A stretch of DNA of 64,000 bases from Niabella yanshanensis (GCF_034424215.1 NZ_CP139960.1:4464001-4528000); one strand, 5' to 3'; positions 8,415 through 17,401 are shown, counted from the first letter of the stretch. Program-made: numbers and translations. Notes: generated by a model from the sequence alone, not told the origin.

Positions 8415-8445
8415 TTTGAATGCCACATGAAGAATTATAAATTTG
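8415..8445 (+). promoter_or_regulatory. Bacteroidota-type promoter for moaC-mogA
   Basis: TTTG at 8415-8418 is separated by exactly 19 bases from TAAATTTG at 8438-8445. This matches the -33 TTTG and -7 TAnnTTTG consensus of the primary sigma factor in this phylum. The ATG of moaC-mogA is 20 bases after the -7 box, giving a leader of roughly 10-15 bases. Confidence 0.6.
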
Positions 8446-8464
8446 TGATCTGATTTTTTTTAGT

Positions 8465-9382
8465 ATGGTTGATATTACCTTTAAGTCAAGCAGTTTGAGG
8501 AAAGCCGTTGCTGTAGCAATCTTAACGGTGTCGAAGCAGGAAACTATTGAAGCTATTCATAACAGAACGATTCCTAAGGGAGACGTTTTTGAATTCTCGC
8601 GTGCTGCGGGCTTGCTGGCTATTAAAAAAACCAGCGATGTAATTCCCGATTGTCATCCTCTGCCGGTAGAATATGCAGCTATCAGTCACCAGGTTGAAGG
8701 GCTGGATATTATAATCAGCGTTACGGTGCATACTATTTATAAAACCGGTGTGGAAGTGGAAGCGATGCATGGCGCGGCTATTACGGCGCTGACCATGTAT
8801 GATATGCTAAAGCCGGTTGATAAGGAAGTATCTATTTCCAATATAAGGCTGGAAGCAAAAAAAGGCGGGAAATCTGATTTTAAAGATGATGCGGGAGGCA
8901 TCAAATGCGCGGTGGTGGTTTGTTCTGATAGTGTAGCTTCGGGTAATAAAGAAGACCGCAGTGGAAGGGCTATTTTGAAAAAGCTGCAACAACATAAGGT
9001 CACGGCCGCGGCTTACGAGATCATAGCTGATGAAGAGGAAGTTATAGCACAACGAGCTAAAGCGCTGGCAGGGGAGGGGTACCAGTTGATATTATTTACA
9101 GGAGGTACAGGGCTAAGTCCCCGGGATGTGACACCTGATGCGATACAGCCTTTGCTGGACCGGGAAATACCCGGTATTATGGAGGCAGCCCGTAACTATG
9201 GACAGCAAAGAACGCCCTATGCCATGCTATCAAGAGGGGTAGCTGGTTTTATCAGCGATTCATTGGTGATTACGTTGCCAGGCTCTACCCGCGGTGCCGA
9301 AGAAACTATGGATGCCTTATTTCCCTATGTATTACACCTGTTTAAAATAGCAAAGGGAATGCGGCATGACCAGGCTGGGTGA
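8465..9382 (+). CDS. moaCB: Bifunctional MoaC-MogA fusion
   Basis: Residues 1-150 are MoaC, which turns the MoaA product into cyclic pyranopterin monophosphate. Visible motifs are [13 protein letters not shown], the DCHPLP loop, [19 protein letters not shown] and KKGGKSD. Residues 155-305 are a MogA/MoaB domain, which adenylates molybdopterin for MoeA. It has [26 protein letters not shown] and [10 protein letters not shown]. The two halves act at different steps of the same pathway, with MoaE/MoaD between. The fusion has been seen before in Bacteroidota. The gene has its own promoter and ends two bases from the stop of the oppositely oriented ABC-F gene. Confidence 0.93.
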   Translation: MVDITFKSSSLRKAVAVAILTVSKQETIEAIHNRTIPKGDVFEFSRAAGLLAIKKTSDVIPDCHPLPVEYAAISHQVEGLDIIISVTVHTIYKTGVEVEAMHGAAITALTMYDMLKPVDKEVSISNIRLEAKKGGKSDFKDDAGGIKCAVVVCSDSVASGNKEDRSGRAILKKLQQHKVTAAAYEIIADEEEVIAQRAKALAGEGYQLILFTGGTGLSPRDVTPDAIQPLLDREIPGIMEAARNYGQQRTPYAMLSRGVAGFISDSLVITLPGSTRGAEETMDALFPYVLHLFKIAKGMRHDQAG

Positions 9383-9384
9383 TA

Positions 9385-11358
9385 TTACCCTGCGTGCTCC
9401 TCCAGTTCCATTAACAAGTTAAACACGGCTTCGTATTTTTGTTCCAGTTGTTTATTTTCTTCTGCAGCCTTTTTATATCCCTGCTCGGCTTCAAGAAACT
9501 TGTCTTTATCTGCATAAATAGCCGGGTCGGCCAGTTGTGCTTCCAGGGTTTTCAATAAGGCTTTGTTTTTATTTAATGCCTCCTCTGCCTGCTGAAACTG
9601 GCGCTGTTGTTTTTGTAATTCCTTTTTTTGCTCTTTGTTAATGGCCTGGTTTTTCGGAGCAGCTTCTACCGGCTTTTCTTTCACAACAGGGGCGGGAGCA
9701 GGTGCTGCATTAGCTTTTTGCTCCCCTTTTTTTGAGGAAGCTACCTGCTTTGCCTGTGCGGCCATTCTTTCATTCCAGGCTACCCATTCATCATATCCAC
9801 CTTTAAATTCTTTGATCTGGTGATCCACTATCTCCCAGATCTTATTAGCTGTTTTAGAAATAAAATGACGGTCGTGGCTTACGATCACCAGGCTGCCCTC
9901 ATACTTTTTTAGCGCGTCGATCAGCAGGTCGCAGCTATGCATATCCAGGTGGTTGGTAGGCTCATCCAGCATCAGGAAATTGGCCTTGCTGACAATGGTT
10001 TTAGCCAGGGCAACACGTGCTTTTTCTCCTCCACTCAATACCTTTATCTTTTTATCAGCATCGTCTCCGCTAAACAGGAAACAGCCTAGGAGCGTCCTTA
10101 ATTCAGCATCGGTCATTTGCGCGCCGCAGCTGCGCATTTCATCCAGTATTGTGTTATTGAGGTTCAGTGATTCCAGCTGATGCTGCGCATAAAAGCTTTC
10201 ATCTACATTATGCCCCCATTTGCGTTCTCCCTCTATGGGTTCAATACCTGCAATAATTCTTAATAAGGTTGATTTTCCCTTTCCGTTTGCTCCAATCAAA
10301 GCAATCTTATCACCCCGCTCAATTTCCGCCTTGGCATGATCCAGTATCACTTGTTCTCCAAACGATTTGGAAATATTATCCAGTTCCACCAATACTTTTC
10401 CGGGTGTTTTATCCACCCTGAAATTGATCCGGATATTGGGTCTTTCCACGCTTACGTCTTCTATCCGGTCCAGTTTGTCCAGCTTCTTCATGATACTCTG
10501 AGCCATTGCGGCTTTGCTGGCTTTAGCACGGAATCTTTCCACCAGGCGTTCGTTCTGCCGGATATAATCCTGCTGGTTCTCAAAAGCCTTTTGCTGCATT
10601 TCTATACGTATTTCTTTCTCCGTTTCATAAAACTCGTAGTTACCGTTATATACATGCAGCTCTTTTTGATACAGCTCAATGATCTTGGTAACCATTCGGT
10701 TCAGGAAGTATTTATCGTGACTCACTATTACCACCGCACCCTGGTAATGTTGCAGGTATTTTTCCAGCCATTCAATAGACGGAAGATCAAGGTGGTTGGT
10801 AGGCTCATCCAATAATAGCAGATCCGGTTTGGCCAATATCATTTTAGCCAGCAACACGCGCATACGCCATCCTCCGCTGAATTCTTTATAAGGCCGGTGC
10901 AGATCGGCATTGGAAAATCCTAAACCCTGCAGCACTTCCTCTGTTGTGTGGTGGATATTGTAGCCATCTAAGGTGTCCATTTCGTGCAGCTTGTCCGAAT
11001 ACTCATGCAAAGTTTTTTCATCGCCGGTACGTTCCAGCTCTTTACCCAGTTCTTCAATTTCTTTTTCCAGCTGTATGACTCTTTCAAAAGCGCCTAATGC
11101 CACTTGCAGGATAGACTCATTCGTGTCAAAACTTAACAGGTCCTGGTGCAGGTAACCAATAGTTGTATCCCGGCTTTTTTCAACGGTGCCCTTCGAAGGG
11201 CTGAAGCCGCCCGTGAGTAATTTCAGCAGGGTAGACTTTCCTGTTCCATTATACCCGATTAACCCGATCCTTTCATTAGGTTGAATGTGCCAGGTAGCAT
11301 CTTTCACAATTACTCTTGCGCCAAATTCAAACGTCACATTTTGTAAGCCTGCCAGCAT
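9385..11358 (-). CDS. ABC-F family ATPase (Uup/EttA-like)
   Basis: This is a 657-residue soluble protein with two ABC ATPase domains and no membrane segments. Walker A motifs are GYNGTGKST (about residue 34) and GANGKGKST (about residue 360). The signatures are FSGGWRMRV and LSGGEKARV, and both Walker B motifs read LDEPTNHLD. The C-terminal 120 residues are a charged, alanine/lysine/glutamine-rich coiled coil as in Uup, which binds nucleic acid. ABC-F proteins act on the ribosome E site or in related RNA/DNA processes. The exact subgroup is unclear; housekeeping Uup-like function is more likely than antibiotic resistance. It is divergent from the DUF3347 gene. Confidence 0.88.
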   Translation of the reverse strand: MLAGLQNVTFEFGARVIVKDATWHIQPNERIGLIGYNGTGKSTLLKLLTGGFSPSKGTVEKSRDTTIGYLHQDLLSFDTNESILQVALGAFERVIQLEKEIEELGKELERTGDEKTLHEYSDKLHEMDTLDGYNIHHTTEEVLQGLGFSNADLHRPYKEFSGGWRMRVLLAKMILAKPDLLLLDEPTNHLDLPSIEWLEKYLQHYQGAVVIVSHDKYFLNRMVTKIIELYQKELHVYNGNYEFYETEKEIRIEMQQKAFENQQDYIRQNERLVERFRAKASKAAMAQSIMKKLDKLDRIEDVSVERPNIRINFRVDKTPGKVLVELDNISKSFGEQVILDHAKAEIERGDKIALIGANGKGKSTLLRIIAGIEPIEGERKWGHNVDESFYAQHQLESLNLNNTILDEMRSCGAQMTDAELRTLLGCFLFSGDDADKKIKVLSGGEKARVALAKTIVSKANFLMLDEPTNHLDMHSCDLLIDALKKYEGSLVIVSHDRHFISKTANKIWEIVDHQIKEFKGGYDEWVAWNERMAAQAKQVASSKKGEQKANAAPAPAPVVKEKPVEAAPKNQAINKEQKKELQKQQRQFQQAEEALNKNKALLKTLEAQLADPAIYADKDKFLEAEQGYKKAAEENKQLEQKYEAVFNLLMELEEHAG

Positions 11359-11531
11359 AATCTATAATTTTTACTATTTTTGATCTATTGAGCCTGCAAA
11401 ATTAGCAAAAGCAGGTAGTAACTTAAGCCTTATCATGAAATAAACATAAAAATTATCGGGCTAATTTATTTCGCAGTGATGATAATTTTTATCGTTTATA
11501 CTATGTGGCCAAAAGCAATAAAGAATCCTAC

Positions 11532-12155
11532 ATGAAAAAACTATTTTTGGTTATTTTAGTGCTACTAGCAGCTTTTTTGGTGTATAAATATGCTTTTAAG
11601 AAGGATGAGCCTAAAAAGGAAGCGCCTAAGTCCCTGCCGGTAAGCGTACATAGCGATATTTTTAACCAGTCGGTAACAGCAGTTTTAAACAGCTATTACA
11701 CGCTGTCCGATGCTTTTGTTAACTGGGATTCAACTGCAGTGAATAAGGCCGCCGCCGATTTACAAACGGCTATTAGCAATTTTAAAATAGATGAGCTGAA
11801 GAAAGATTCCAGTATCTATGAAACGGCCCTTTTCCCGCTCGATAACAGCAGGAACAGTTTGACGGCCATCCAACAAGGTGCTGGCTGGGAGGAGAAGAGA
11901 AGGGCATTGCAGGATCTTTCTGAAAACCTGCGCATGTTGCTGATCACCATCAAATACGACCAGGGTGTAGTATATTGGCAGGAGTGCCCCATGGCTTTTG
12001 GAGAAAATACTATAGGGAACTGGTTGAGCGCGGAAGAAAAAGTGATCAATCCTTATTTGGGCGCCAAGGATCCTAAATACGGCGCTACTATGTTAAATTG
12101 TGGCGAAACCAAGGAAAAAATTAATTTTTCGGTACCTGATACAACGGTTAAGTAA
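11532..12155 (+). CDS. DUF3347 domain protein, membrane-anchored periplasmic
   Basis: From the ATG at 11532 the protein has 207 residues: a single N-terminal membrane segment (KKLFLVILVLLAAFLVYKY), a lysine/glutamate/proline linker and a DUF3347 domain. The domain's hallmark is the C-terminal WQECPMAFGENTIGNWLSAEEKVINPYLG segment followed by TMLNCG, with two cysteines and two methionines. DUF3347 occurs next to copper and heavy-metal efflux systems, where these residues may bind metal. No efflux genes are adjacent here, so the role is unproven. A GTG at 11505 could give nine extra residues. A tRNA gene follows it directly. Confidence 0.75.
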   Translation: MKKLFLVILVLLAAFLVYKYAFKKDEPKKEAPKSLPVSVHSDIFNQSVTAVLNSYYTLSDAFVNWDSTAVNKAAADLQTAISNFKIDELKKDSSIYETALFPLDNSRNSLTAIQQGAGWEEKRRALQDLSENLRMLLITIKYDQGVVYWQECPMAFGENTIGNWLSAEEKVINPYLGAKDPKYGATMLNCGETKEKINFSVPDTTVK

Positions 12156-12161
12156 TAAAAT

Positions 12162-12234
<73 letters not shown>

Positions 12235-12238
12235 CAGG

Positions 12239-12259
12239 AGCGGCTTCAGGCCGCTTTTT
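12239..12259 (+). terminator. Rho-independent terminator after tRNA-Lys
   Basis: A 6-bp stem AGCGGC/GCCGCT with a 5-base loop is followed by TTTT. It lies five bases after the tRNA and would end its transcript. Confidence 0.8.
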
Positions 12260-12547
12260 CTATGCATAGACTATAGCCATCCGAACATGGCTACAGGAGT
12301 TTGATCTGTCCCGGCAGGTGCTGTATTTAAATGAGTTTTTTTAAGACAACTGCTTCCTTATAAAAGATGTCTCTCATTTTTTCTTTATTTTCGGTCAGGA
12401 TTTTACTTCCTTTCAATTGGAGCGTATGATAGATATGGTATTGCAGTAATTACCTCCCGGTATTACATCTTTTAATGGATCTTATTTTAAAAGCCTCTGC
12501 ACTTTCGTGCAGGAGAAGCATCCTTATTTATTTAATTCTATCAAATA
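12260..12547. other. Intergenic gap with no recognised gene
   Basis: No open frame with coding character was seen. The only local structure is a small GCACTTTCGTGC-type hairpin near 12498. The gap presumably holds the promoter of the GNAT gene, but no TAnnTTTG match was found. Confidence 0.5.
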
Positions 12548-13063
12548 ATGCACAAACACAATTATATTATCAGAAGAGAAGCATCTTCTGATATCCAAGC
12601 TATCGATCAGGTAACAAAGGCTGCGTTTGCCTCCGCAGCGTACAGCAGTGGGACGGAATCTTTTATCATAAAATCCCTGCGCGCCAATGACCGGCTTACC
12701 ATTTCCCTGGTGGCAGAGGAGGAGGGCTTGCTGATAGGTCATATTGCTATATCGCCTGTACTTATTTCTTCAGGAGGTAAAGGCTGGTTTGGGCTGGGAC
12801 CTGTATCAGTGATCCCTTCCCGGCAGGGATCTGGCATAGGTTCAGGCCTGATCAGGGCGGCCATTGATGCGTTGAGAGAACTGCAGGCCGCGGGCTGCGT
12901 GGTGCTGGGCGAACCTTCTTATTATGGCCGGTTCGGATTTAAAACCGATGCCCGTTTGCGGTACCTGCATGCTCCGGCAGCGTACTTCCAGGTACAGTCT
13001 TTTACAGGTAAAATACCGGAGGGTACCGTAGAGTATGATGATAGTTTCAACGTCACCGGTTGA
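12548..13063 (+). CDS. GNAT family N-acetyltransferase (YhbS-like)
   Basis: This 171-residue cytoplasmic acetyltransferase carries the acetyl-CoA-binding motif GLGPVSVIPSRQGSGIGSGLI at about residues 80-100 (R/QxxGxG/A type), preceded by the GHIAISPV strand. The following segment, CVVLGEPSYYGRFGF, is typical of the YhbS branch (COG3153). The substrate is unknown; some relatives acetylate small molecules or tRNA/protein amino groups. It stands alone, with a strong terminator 23 bases after its stop. Confidence 0.85.
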   Translation: MHKHNYIIRREASSDIQAIDQVTKAAFASAAYSSGTESFIIKSLRANDRLTISLVAEEEGLLIGHIAISPVLISSGGKGWFGLGPVSVIPSRQGSGIGSGLIRAAIDALRELQAAGCVVLGEPSYYGRFGFKTDARLRYLHAPAAYFQVQSFTGKIPEGTVEYDDSFNVTG

Positions 13064-13085
13064 ATTTGATCAGGAGTAATAAAAG

Positions 13086-13112
13086 GGCTGTCTCAAAAGG
13101 ACAGCCTTTTTT
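13086..13112 (+). terminator. Rho-independent terminator after GNAT gene
   Basis: A perfect 7-bp stem GGCTGTC/GACAGCC with loop TCAAAAG is followed by six T residues. Confidence 0.88.
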
Positions 13113-13261
13113 GTAAGTTTTCTTGTTCCCTTTCCTGATCAATACCGGCCTGAAGAAATAAAAGACTGATCCTGGTGGTTGGCCGCGGCATTAGTTTGAT
13201 AAAGCACCCTGAACAACCACACCATCCTTTTCTATTTAAAAAAAACTTTAAATTCGTTTGA

Positions 13262-13939
13262 ATGATCTGTTTTGCCAAAATACCGCTTATAGCTCCCCAT
13301 TCCATAGCAACAGAGTTGGCCAGCTATCCATCCGACTGGAAGGCACATTTCAATACCTTACATTACCAGGGAGAATGGACCGTATTGCCGCTGCGCGCAC
13401 CAGGCGGAAAGGATCATATTGTACCAGAGCTCATGGGGGAGCAGAGCTATGCCGCTACAGAACATATGCGATACTTTCCCTCCGTTGGATTGTTGCTCCG
13501 CTCTTTTGGTTGCCCGGTACAATCTGTTCGTTTTTTAAATCTGAAAGCGGGAGCCTGCATTAAGCCGCACCGCGATCAGGAACTGGCATTTGAGATCGGT
13601 GAAGCACGGCTCCACTTTCCAATATGCACCAATCCTGATGTGGCTTTTTGGGTGGAGGATCATCGGCTGAATATGCAACCGGGAGAATGTTGGTACATCA
13701 ACGCCAACCTCACGCATCATGTAAGCAACAACGGGAACACCGACCGGGTGCACCTGGTAATTGATTGCCTTGTAAACGATTGGTTGCGCGAACTTTTCAG
13801 TCGTTCAGATAAACATACAAAAGCCGATATCGTCGATTTTGAACGGCAAAAACAAATAATTGAAGCATTGAGGTTACAAAACAACCCCACTGCAACGCAG
13901 CTCGCCGACCAACTGGAGCGCGAGCTTGGTATTTTATAA
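13262..13939 (+). CDS. Aspartyl/asparaginyl beta-hydroxylase-like Fe(II)/2-oxoglutarate dioxygenase
   Basis: This 225-residue cytoplasmic protein of the Asp_Arg_Hydrox family has the metal motif in KPHRDQE (His and Asp, about residues 101-103) and a following RLHFPI strand. A distal NLTHHVSN histidine and the arginine in DRVHLVIDCLVNDW would bind 2-oxoglutarate. Such enzymes hydroxylate Asp/Asn or free amino acids; the target here cannot be predicted. The C-terminal 50 residues form a helical extension outside the catalytic fold. It is monocistronic, with no obvious partner nearby. Confidence 0.82.
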   Translation: MICFAKIPLIAPHSIATELASYPSDWKAHFNTLHYQGEWTVLPLRAPGGKDHIVPELMGEQSYAATEHMRYFPSVGLLLRSFGCPVQSVRFLNLKAGACIKPHRDQELAFEIGEARLHFPICTNPDVAFWVEDHRLNMQPGECWYINANLTHHVSNNGNTDRVHLVIDCLVNDWLRELFSRSDKHTKADIVDFERQKQIIEALRLQNNPTATQLADQLERELGIL

Positions 13940-14352
13940 GCCTTTGCAATACAATGAGGCTGGTCGTTTCCTTTTTAGTTTATTGCAACAAAGCCTGCGT
14001 TTGTTGCTACGCATTCAAATAAACCTTTTCCTGCGCCTTTGCTCCAATAGACTACTCTTAATGGATACGTTTCTTATTTCATTTAAGCGATGTTTCAACC
14101 AGGTGCCCGCTTAATTACCTGGGAAAAATGAGACGATCTGACCTTATTATGGTACGATTTGATCAAGTTCTAATTAGTAATCTGCTTATTTTCACCCCTT
14201 ATTAAAATAGCATTTGCAACGATTGAATGGTGATAGGAAGGCGATCTATTCCGGCCATTGATTCCTTTTAAGATCAGGCTGCTTATTCACTAAAACCATG
14301 CAAGTAACTCTAAAAATTTAAACATTTTTGGTAGGCTCTTATTCGAAGATCA
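13940..14352. other. Intergenic gap with no recognised gene
   Basis: A 6-bp inverted repeat CCAGGT/ACCTGG at 14099-14122 is the only clear structure. It is not followed by a T tract on either strand. The short open frames here lack coding character. Confidence 0.5.
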
Positions 14353-15465
14353 ATGAACAATAATAACCTTTCAACTAAACCGCACTACCCTATACTCGAC
14401 GGTTTACGCGGTGTTGCTGCCATCATAGTAGTAACCTTTCACCTGGCTGAACCGTTGGGGACCGGGCACCTGGATATACTGGTTAATCATGGTTACCTGG
14501 CGGTAGACTTTTTCTTTTTATTGTCAGGATTTGTCATTGGCTATGCTTATGACGATCGCTGGAATAAAATGACCGTTAGTTCTTTTCTAAAACGACGTGT
14601 TGAAAGGCTTCAGCCCATGGTAGTGCTGGGCATGACCTTAGGTGCTATCGGTTTTTATTTTACCGATTCAGCTATCTGGCCGGATATTCATACCGTTCCG
14701 CTCTGGAAAATGTTGCTGGTGATGTTGATTGGTTATACAATCCTGCCTATCCCTTTGTCAATGGATATAAGGGGTTGGCAGGAAATGCACCCGCTGAACA
14801 GCGTAGGCTGGTCCTTATTCTTCGAATATATTGCCAGTATCCTGTATGCTATTGGCATCAGGAAATTTTCGAATACTGCATTAAGTGTTTTAGTAGTGAT
14901 AGCGGCCGTGGCCTTAGCCCATTTAGCCATCACAAGTCCGAATGGTGATTTGAGTGGTGGCTGGACACTCAACGGCGAACACATGCGCATTGGTATTACA
15001 CGCACGATGTACCCTTTCTTTGCAGGGTTATTACTTTCAAGAGTAGCTAAACCCACCCGTATCAAACATGCTTTTTTATGGTGCAGTCTCCTGGTAACTC
15101 TTATTTTGTATATGCCGCGCATTGGCGGCGCCGACAATCTTTGGATGAACGGCATTTATGAATCGGTATGCATCATTATTGTTTTTCCATTGATTGTTTA
15201 TATGGGTGCCAGCGGTGTAATTGATGGTACGCGGGAACGGAAGATCTGCAAATTCCTGGGCGATATATCCTACCCGCTTTACCTCGTCCATTATCCCATT
15301 GTTTATTTTTATGTAGCCTGGATCAATGATAATAAGGGGATCACTTTTGTACAGGCATGGCCTTATGCGGTATTGATTTTGACAGGCAGCATTATTTTAG
15401 CCTATGTAAGTTTGAAATGGTATGATGAGCCGGTCCGCAAATGGCTGAAAAAAAAGTGGGGATAG
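14353..15465 (+). CDS. Acyltransferase family protein (OafA/YrhL type)
   Basis: This is a 370-residue integral membrane protein with about ten hydrophobic helices. It starts with the acyltransferase-3 signature YPILDGLRGVAAIIVVTFHL, including the R and catalytic-type H, then GYLAVDFFFLLSGFVIGY. The end is also typical (SYPLYLVHYPIVYFYV, then YDEPVRKWLKKK). Family members O-acetylate cell-surface sugars, peptidoglycan or exopolysaccharides. There is no SGNH extension and no glycan cluster nearby, so the acceptor is unknown. Confidence 0.85.
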   Translation: MNNNNLSTKPHYPILDGLRGVAAIIVVTFHLAEPLGTGHLDILVNHGYLAVDFFFLLSGFVIGYAYDDRWNKMTVSSFLKRRVERLQPMVVLGMTLGAIGFYFTDSAIWPDIHTVPLWKMLLVMLIGYTILPIPLSMDIRGWQEMHPLNSVGWSLFFEYIASILYAIGIRKFSNTALSVLVVIAAVALAHLAITSPNGDLSGGWTLNGEHMRIGITRTMYPFFAGLLLSRVAKPTRIKHAFLWCSLLVTLILYMPRIGGADNLWMNGIYESVCIIIVFPLIVYMGASGVIDGTRERKICKFLGDISYPLYLVHYPIVYFYVAWINDNKGITFVQAWPYAVLILTGSIILAYVSLKWYDEPVRKWLKKKWG

Positions 15466-15527
15466 GAGCAGTCGGGTATATATAGACGGAATGAAACTTT
15501 GTGTGAAATAGCCATCGTTTCCTGAAC

Positions 15528-15535
15528 TATATTTG
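15528..15535 (+). promoter_or_regulatory. Putative -7 element for the sigma54 response regulator gene
   Basis: TATATTTG matches TAnnTTTG and ends 11 bases before the ATG. A TTTG lies upstream, but 26 bases away rather than 19-21, so only the -7 half is convincing. Confidence 0.3.
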
Positions 15536-15546
15536 CGTTTTCTATT

Positions 15547-16902
15547 ATGTCCAGTAAAGTATTGATCATAGATGACGAAGAGAAACTTCGTTCGCTTTTA
15601 GCCCGTATTATAAGCATTGAAGGTATTGAAGTGCTGCAGGCACCCAATGCCAAAGCCGGTTTAAGGAAGCTGGAAACAGAAGGTATTGATATCGTGATCA
15701 GCGATGTAAAACTACCGGATGCGCACGGTGTGGAGCTGGTGCAAACCATCAAAGAAAAATATAAAACGGTTGAAGTGATCCTGCTGACCGCCTACGGCAA
15801 TATCCCTGATGGGGTACAGGCCATTAAGAACGGCGCATTTGACTATATTACCAAAGGAGACGATAATAATAAGATCCTGCCCATGCTCAGCCGGGCTGCT
15901 GAAAAAGTAGCTTTAACCAAAAGGGTATTACAGCTTGAAAAGCAATTGGAGAAAAAATACTCCTTTGATACTATTTACGGTAAAGCCAAATCAATAGTAG
16001 CAGCGGTGGATGCGGCCAGGAAAGTAGCCGCCACTGATGCTACCGTATTGCTCACCGGCGAAACCGGTACGGGTAAGGAGGTTTTCGCGCAGGCAATTCA
16101 CAACGGCAGCACCCGTGTGAAATTCCCTTTTATAGCAGTAAACTGTTCTACCTTTAGCAAAGAGTTGCTGGAGAACGAATTGTTTGGTCATAAAGCCGGT
16201 GCTTTTACCGGGGCCATCAAAGATACCAAAGGCATTTTTGAAGAAGCGAACAACGGAACCGTGTTTCTGGATGAAATAGGGGAAATGCCTTTAGACCTGC
16301 AGGCGAAACTGCTGAGGGTATTGGAATCTGGTGAGTTTTTAAAAGTGGGTGATAGTAAAACCACGAAGATCAATGTGCGGGTGATCGCCGCTACTAACCG
16401 AGATCTGCAAAAAGAAATTGAAGCGGGCCGGTTCCGGGAAGACCTGTTTTATCGTATCGCGGTATTTAACATTGCATTGCCCGCGCTAAGGGAAAGGGTT
16501 ACTGATATTGAGGCCCTGGCGCAGTTCTTCCTGCAATTATTTGCAAAGAAGATCGGCAAAAAAATATCTTCCCTGTCTGCTGATTATATCGTCGCTTTAA
16601 AGCAGCACGGCTGGAAGGGAAATATACGCGAGCTGAGAAATGTTATCGAAAGAAGTGTGATATTGACGGAGGGAAATGAATTGGATACGGACAGCCTGCC
16701 GGCTGAGTTTCAAATCTCAGCTACAGGTTCAACAGCCGACGGTAGGAAACCCTTATCGGCATTCGATTTGGCTACTGCAGAGCAATTGCATATCCGGAAG
16801 GTAATGAACTATGCCAACGGTAACAAAACAGAAGCTGCCCGGCTTTTAAACATAGCGCTAACTACACTATATCGAAAACTGGATGAGTACCAGATCAAAT
16901 AA
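15547..16902 (+). CDS. Sigma54-dependent NtrC-family response regulator, probable Kdp regulator
   Basis: The 451 residues comprise a receiver domain (1-120, phosphoacceptor D53 in ISDVKLPD), a sigma54-activator AAA+ domain (about 145-370) and a Fis-type helix-turn-helix (about 410-451, NKTEAARLLNIALTTLYRKL). Walker A is GETGTGKE at about 170-177, and the intact GAFTGA loop (about 218-223) contacts sigma54. It lies immediately upstream of the kdp operon, which lacks a kdpE gene. It is therefore the best candidate regulator, acting with the histidine kinase at the operon's end. The domain call is certain; the pairing is inferred from position. Confidence 0.9.
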   Translation: MSSKVLIIDDEEKLRSLLARIISIEGIEVLQAPNAKAGLRKLETEGIDIVISDVKLPDAHGVELVQTIKEKYKTVEVILLTAYGNIPDGVQAIKNGAFDYITKGDDNNKILPMLSRAAEKVALTKRVLQLEKQLEKKYSFDTIYGKAKSIVAAVDAARKVAATDATVLLTGETGTGKEVFAQAIHNGSTRVKFPFIAVNCSTFSKELLENELFGHKAGAFTGAIKDTKGIFEEANNGTVFLDEIGEMPLDLQAKLLRVLESGEFLKVGDSKTTKINVRVIAATNRDLQKEIEAGRFREDLFYRIAVFNIALPALRERVTDIEALAQFFLQLFAKKIGKKISSLSADYIVALKQHGWKGNIRELRNVIERSVILTEGNELDTDSLPAEFQISATGSTADGRKPLSAFDLATAEQLHIRKVMNYANGNKTEAARLLNIALTTLYRKLDEYQIK

Positions 16903-17284
16903 GCCTTTCAAATGATAACGCCACTATTTTCAAAACGCCACGCTTTTATTATTAGTTTTTGCTAAGCCTGTGACGAAATTGGTGAGTGTCAATCATAGCG
17001 CTAAATACTCCTGTGCGGCATATAATTGGCCGGTTGGTATCCAACCAATCAATACAATTATGAATCAATATGAAGCGGCCGACGAAGTAGCGAAGATTGT
17101 GCCCGGTGCAACTCCCGGCATATGCGATGCTATGAAAATAAAATCCTTTTAAAACCATCGGCATATTCGGCTAGCATTTTAAAACTACAGTAGACGCGCA
17201 CAACCTGCCCGTGGCTGAAATATCTCCGGGTGATGGGGAAGGTTTACACTGAATGATCTTTATCCCGAATCTTATCGAAATGAT
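16903..17284. pseudogene. Possible decayed coding sequence before an orphan terminator
   Basis: No intact gene is seen, but short in-frame pieces look protein-like. One frame from 16970 (60 residues) ends near 17152. A second piece near 17190-17251 reads KTTVDAHNLPVAEISPGDG before a stop, in another frame and separated by stop codons. I could not identify a family. A perfect 13-bp terminator follows at 17285, with no intact gene to serve within 380 bases, which fits the loss of a former gene. Confidence 0.3.
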
Positions 17285-17315
17285 AAAGACCCTTTCAAAA
17301 TGAAAGGGTCTTTTT
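17285..17315 (+). terminator. Perfect 13-bp rho-independent terminator
   Basis: AAAGACCCTTTCA pairs perfectly with TGAAAGGGTCTTT around an AAA loop, and T residues follow. It isolates the kdp promoter region from upstream transcription. The nearest intact upstream gene ends 382 bases earlier. Confidence 0.85.
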
Positions 17316-17343
17316 AGTAATGTAAAATAGGAGTATAAGTATT

Positions 17344-17361
17344 ATTGATTTGTTGATCAAT
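17344..17361. promoter_or_regulatory. Inverted repeat upstream of kdp, possible activator site
   Basis: ATTGAT and ATCAAT flank a 6-base spacer, giving a dyad about 160 bases before the first kdp ORF. It could be a binding site for the neighbouring NtrC-type regulator. This rests only on symmetry and position. Confidence 0.25.
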
Positions 17362-17384
17362 GTTTTAGCATGTTTTTTAGAAGA

Positions 17385-17401
17385 TTGGAATACGAATTGA
17401 C
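17385..17401 (+). promoter_or_regulatory. Candidate sigma54 (-24/-12) promoter of the kdp operon
   Basis: TTGG at 17385-17388 and TTGA at 17397-17400 have the correct -24 to -12 spacing for the TTGGCACG-N4-TTGC consensus. The -12 GC is GA here, so the match is imperfect. No TAnnTTTG housekeeping box was found between the terminator and the first kdp ORF. Confidence 0.3.

Noticed and set aside
10336-10815. 159-residue forward open frame opposite the ABC-F gene
   Set aside because: Phe/His-rich composition typical of an antisense shadow, and no start context or family motif.
13926-14114. 62-residue open frame in the gap after the dioxygenase gene
   Set aside because: Leu/Arg-rich with no signal or motif, overlaps the previous gene's end, and has no spacing or context to support it.
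14099-14122. Inverted repeat CCAGGT/ACCTGG as a terminator
   Set aside because: No T tract follows on either strand and the stem is only 6 bp.
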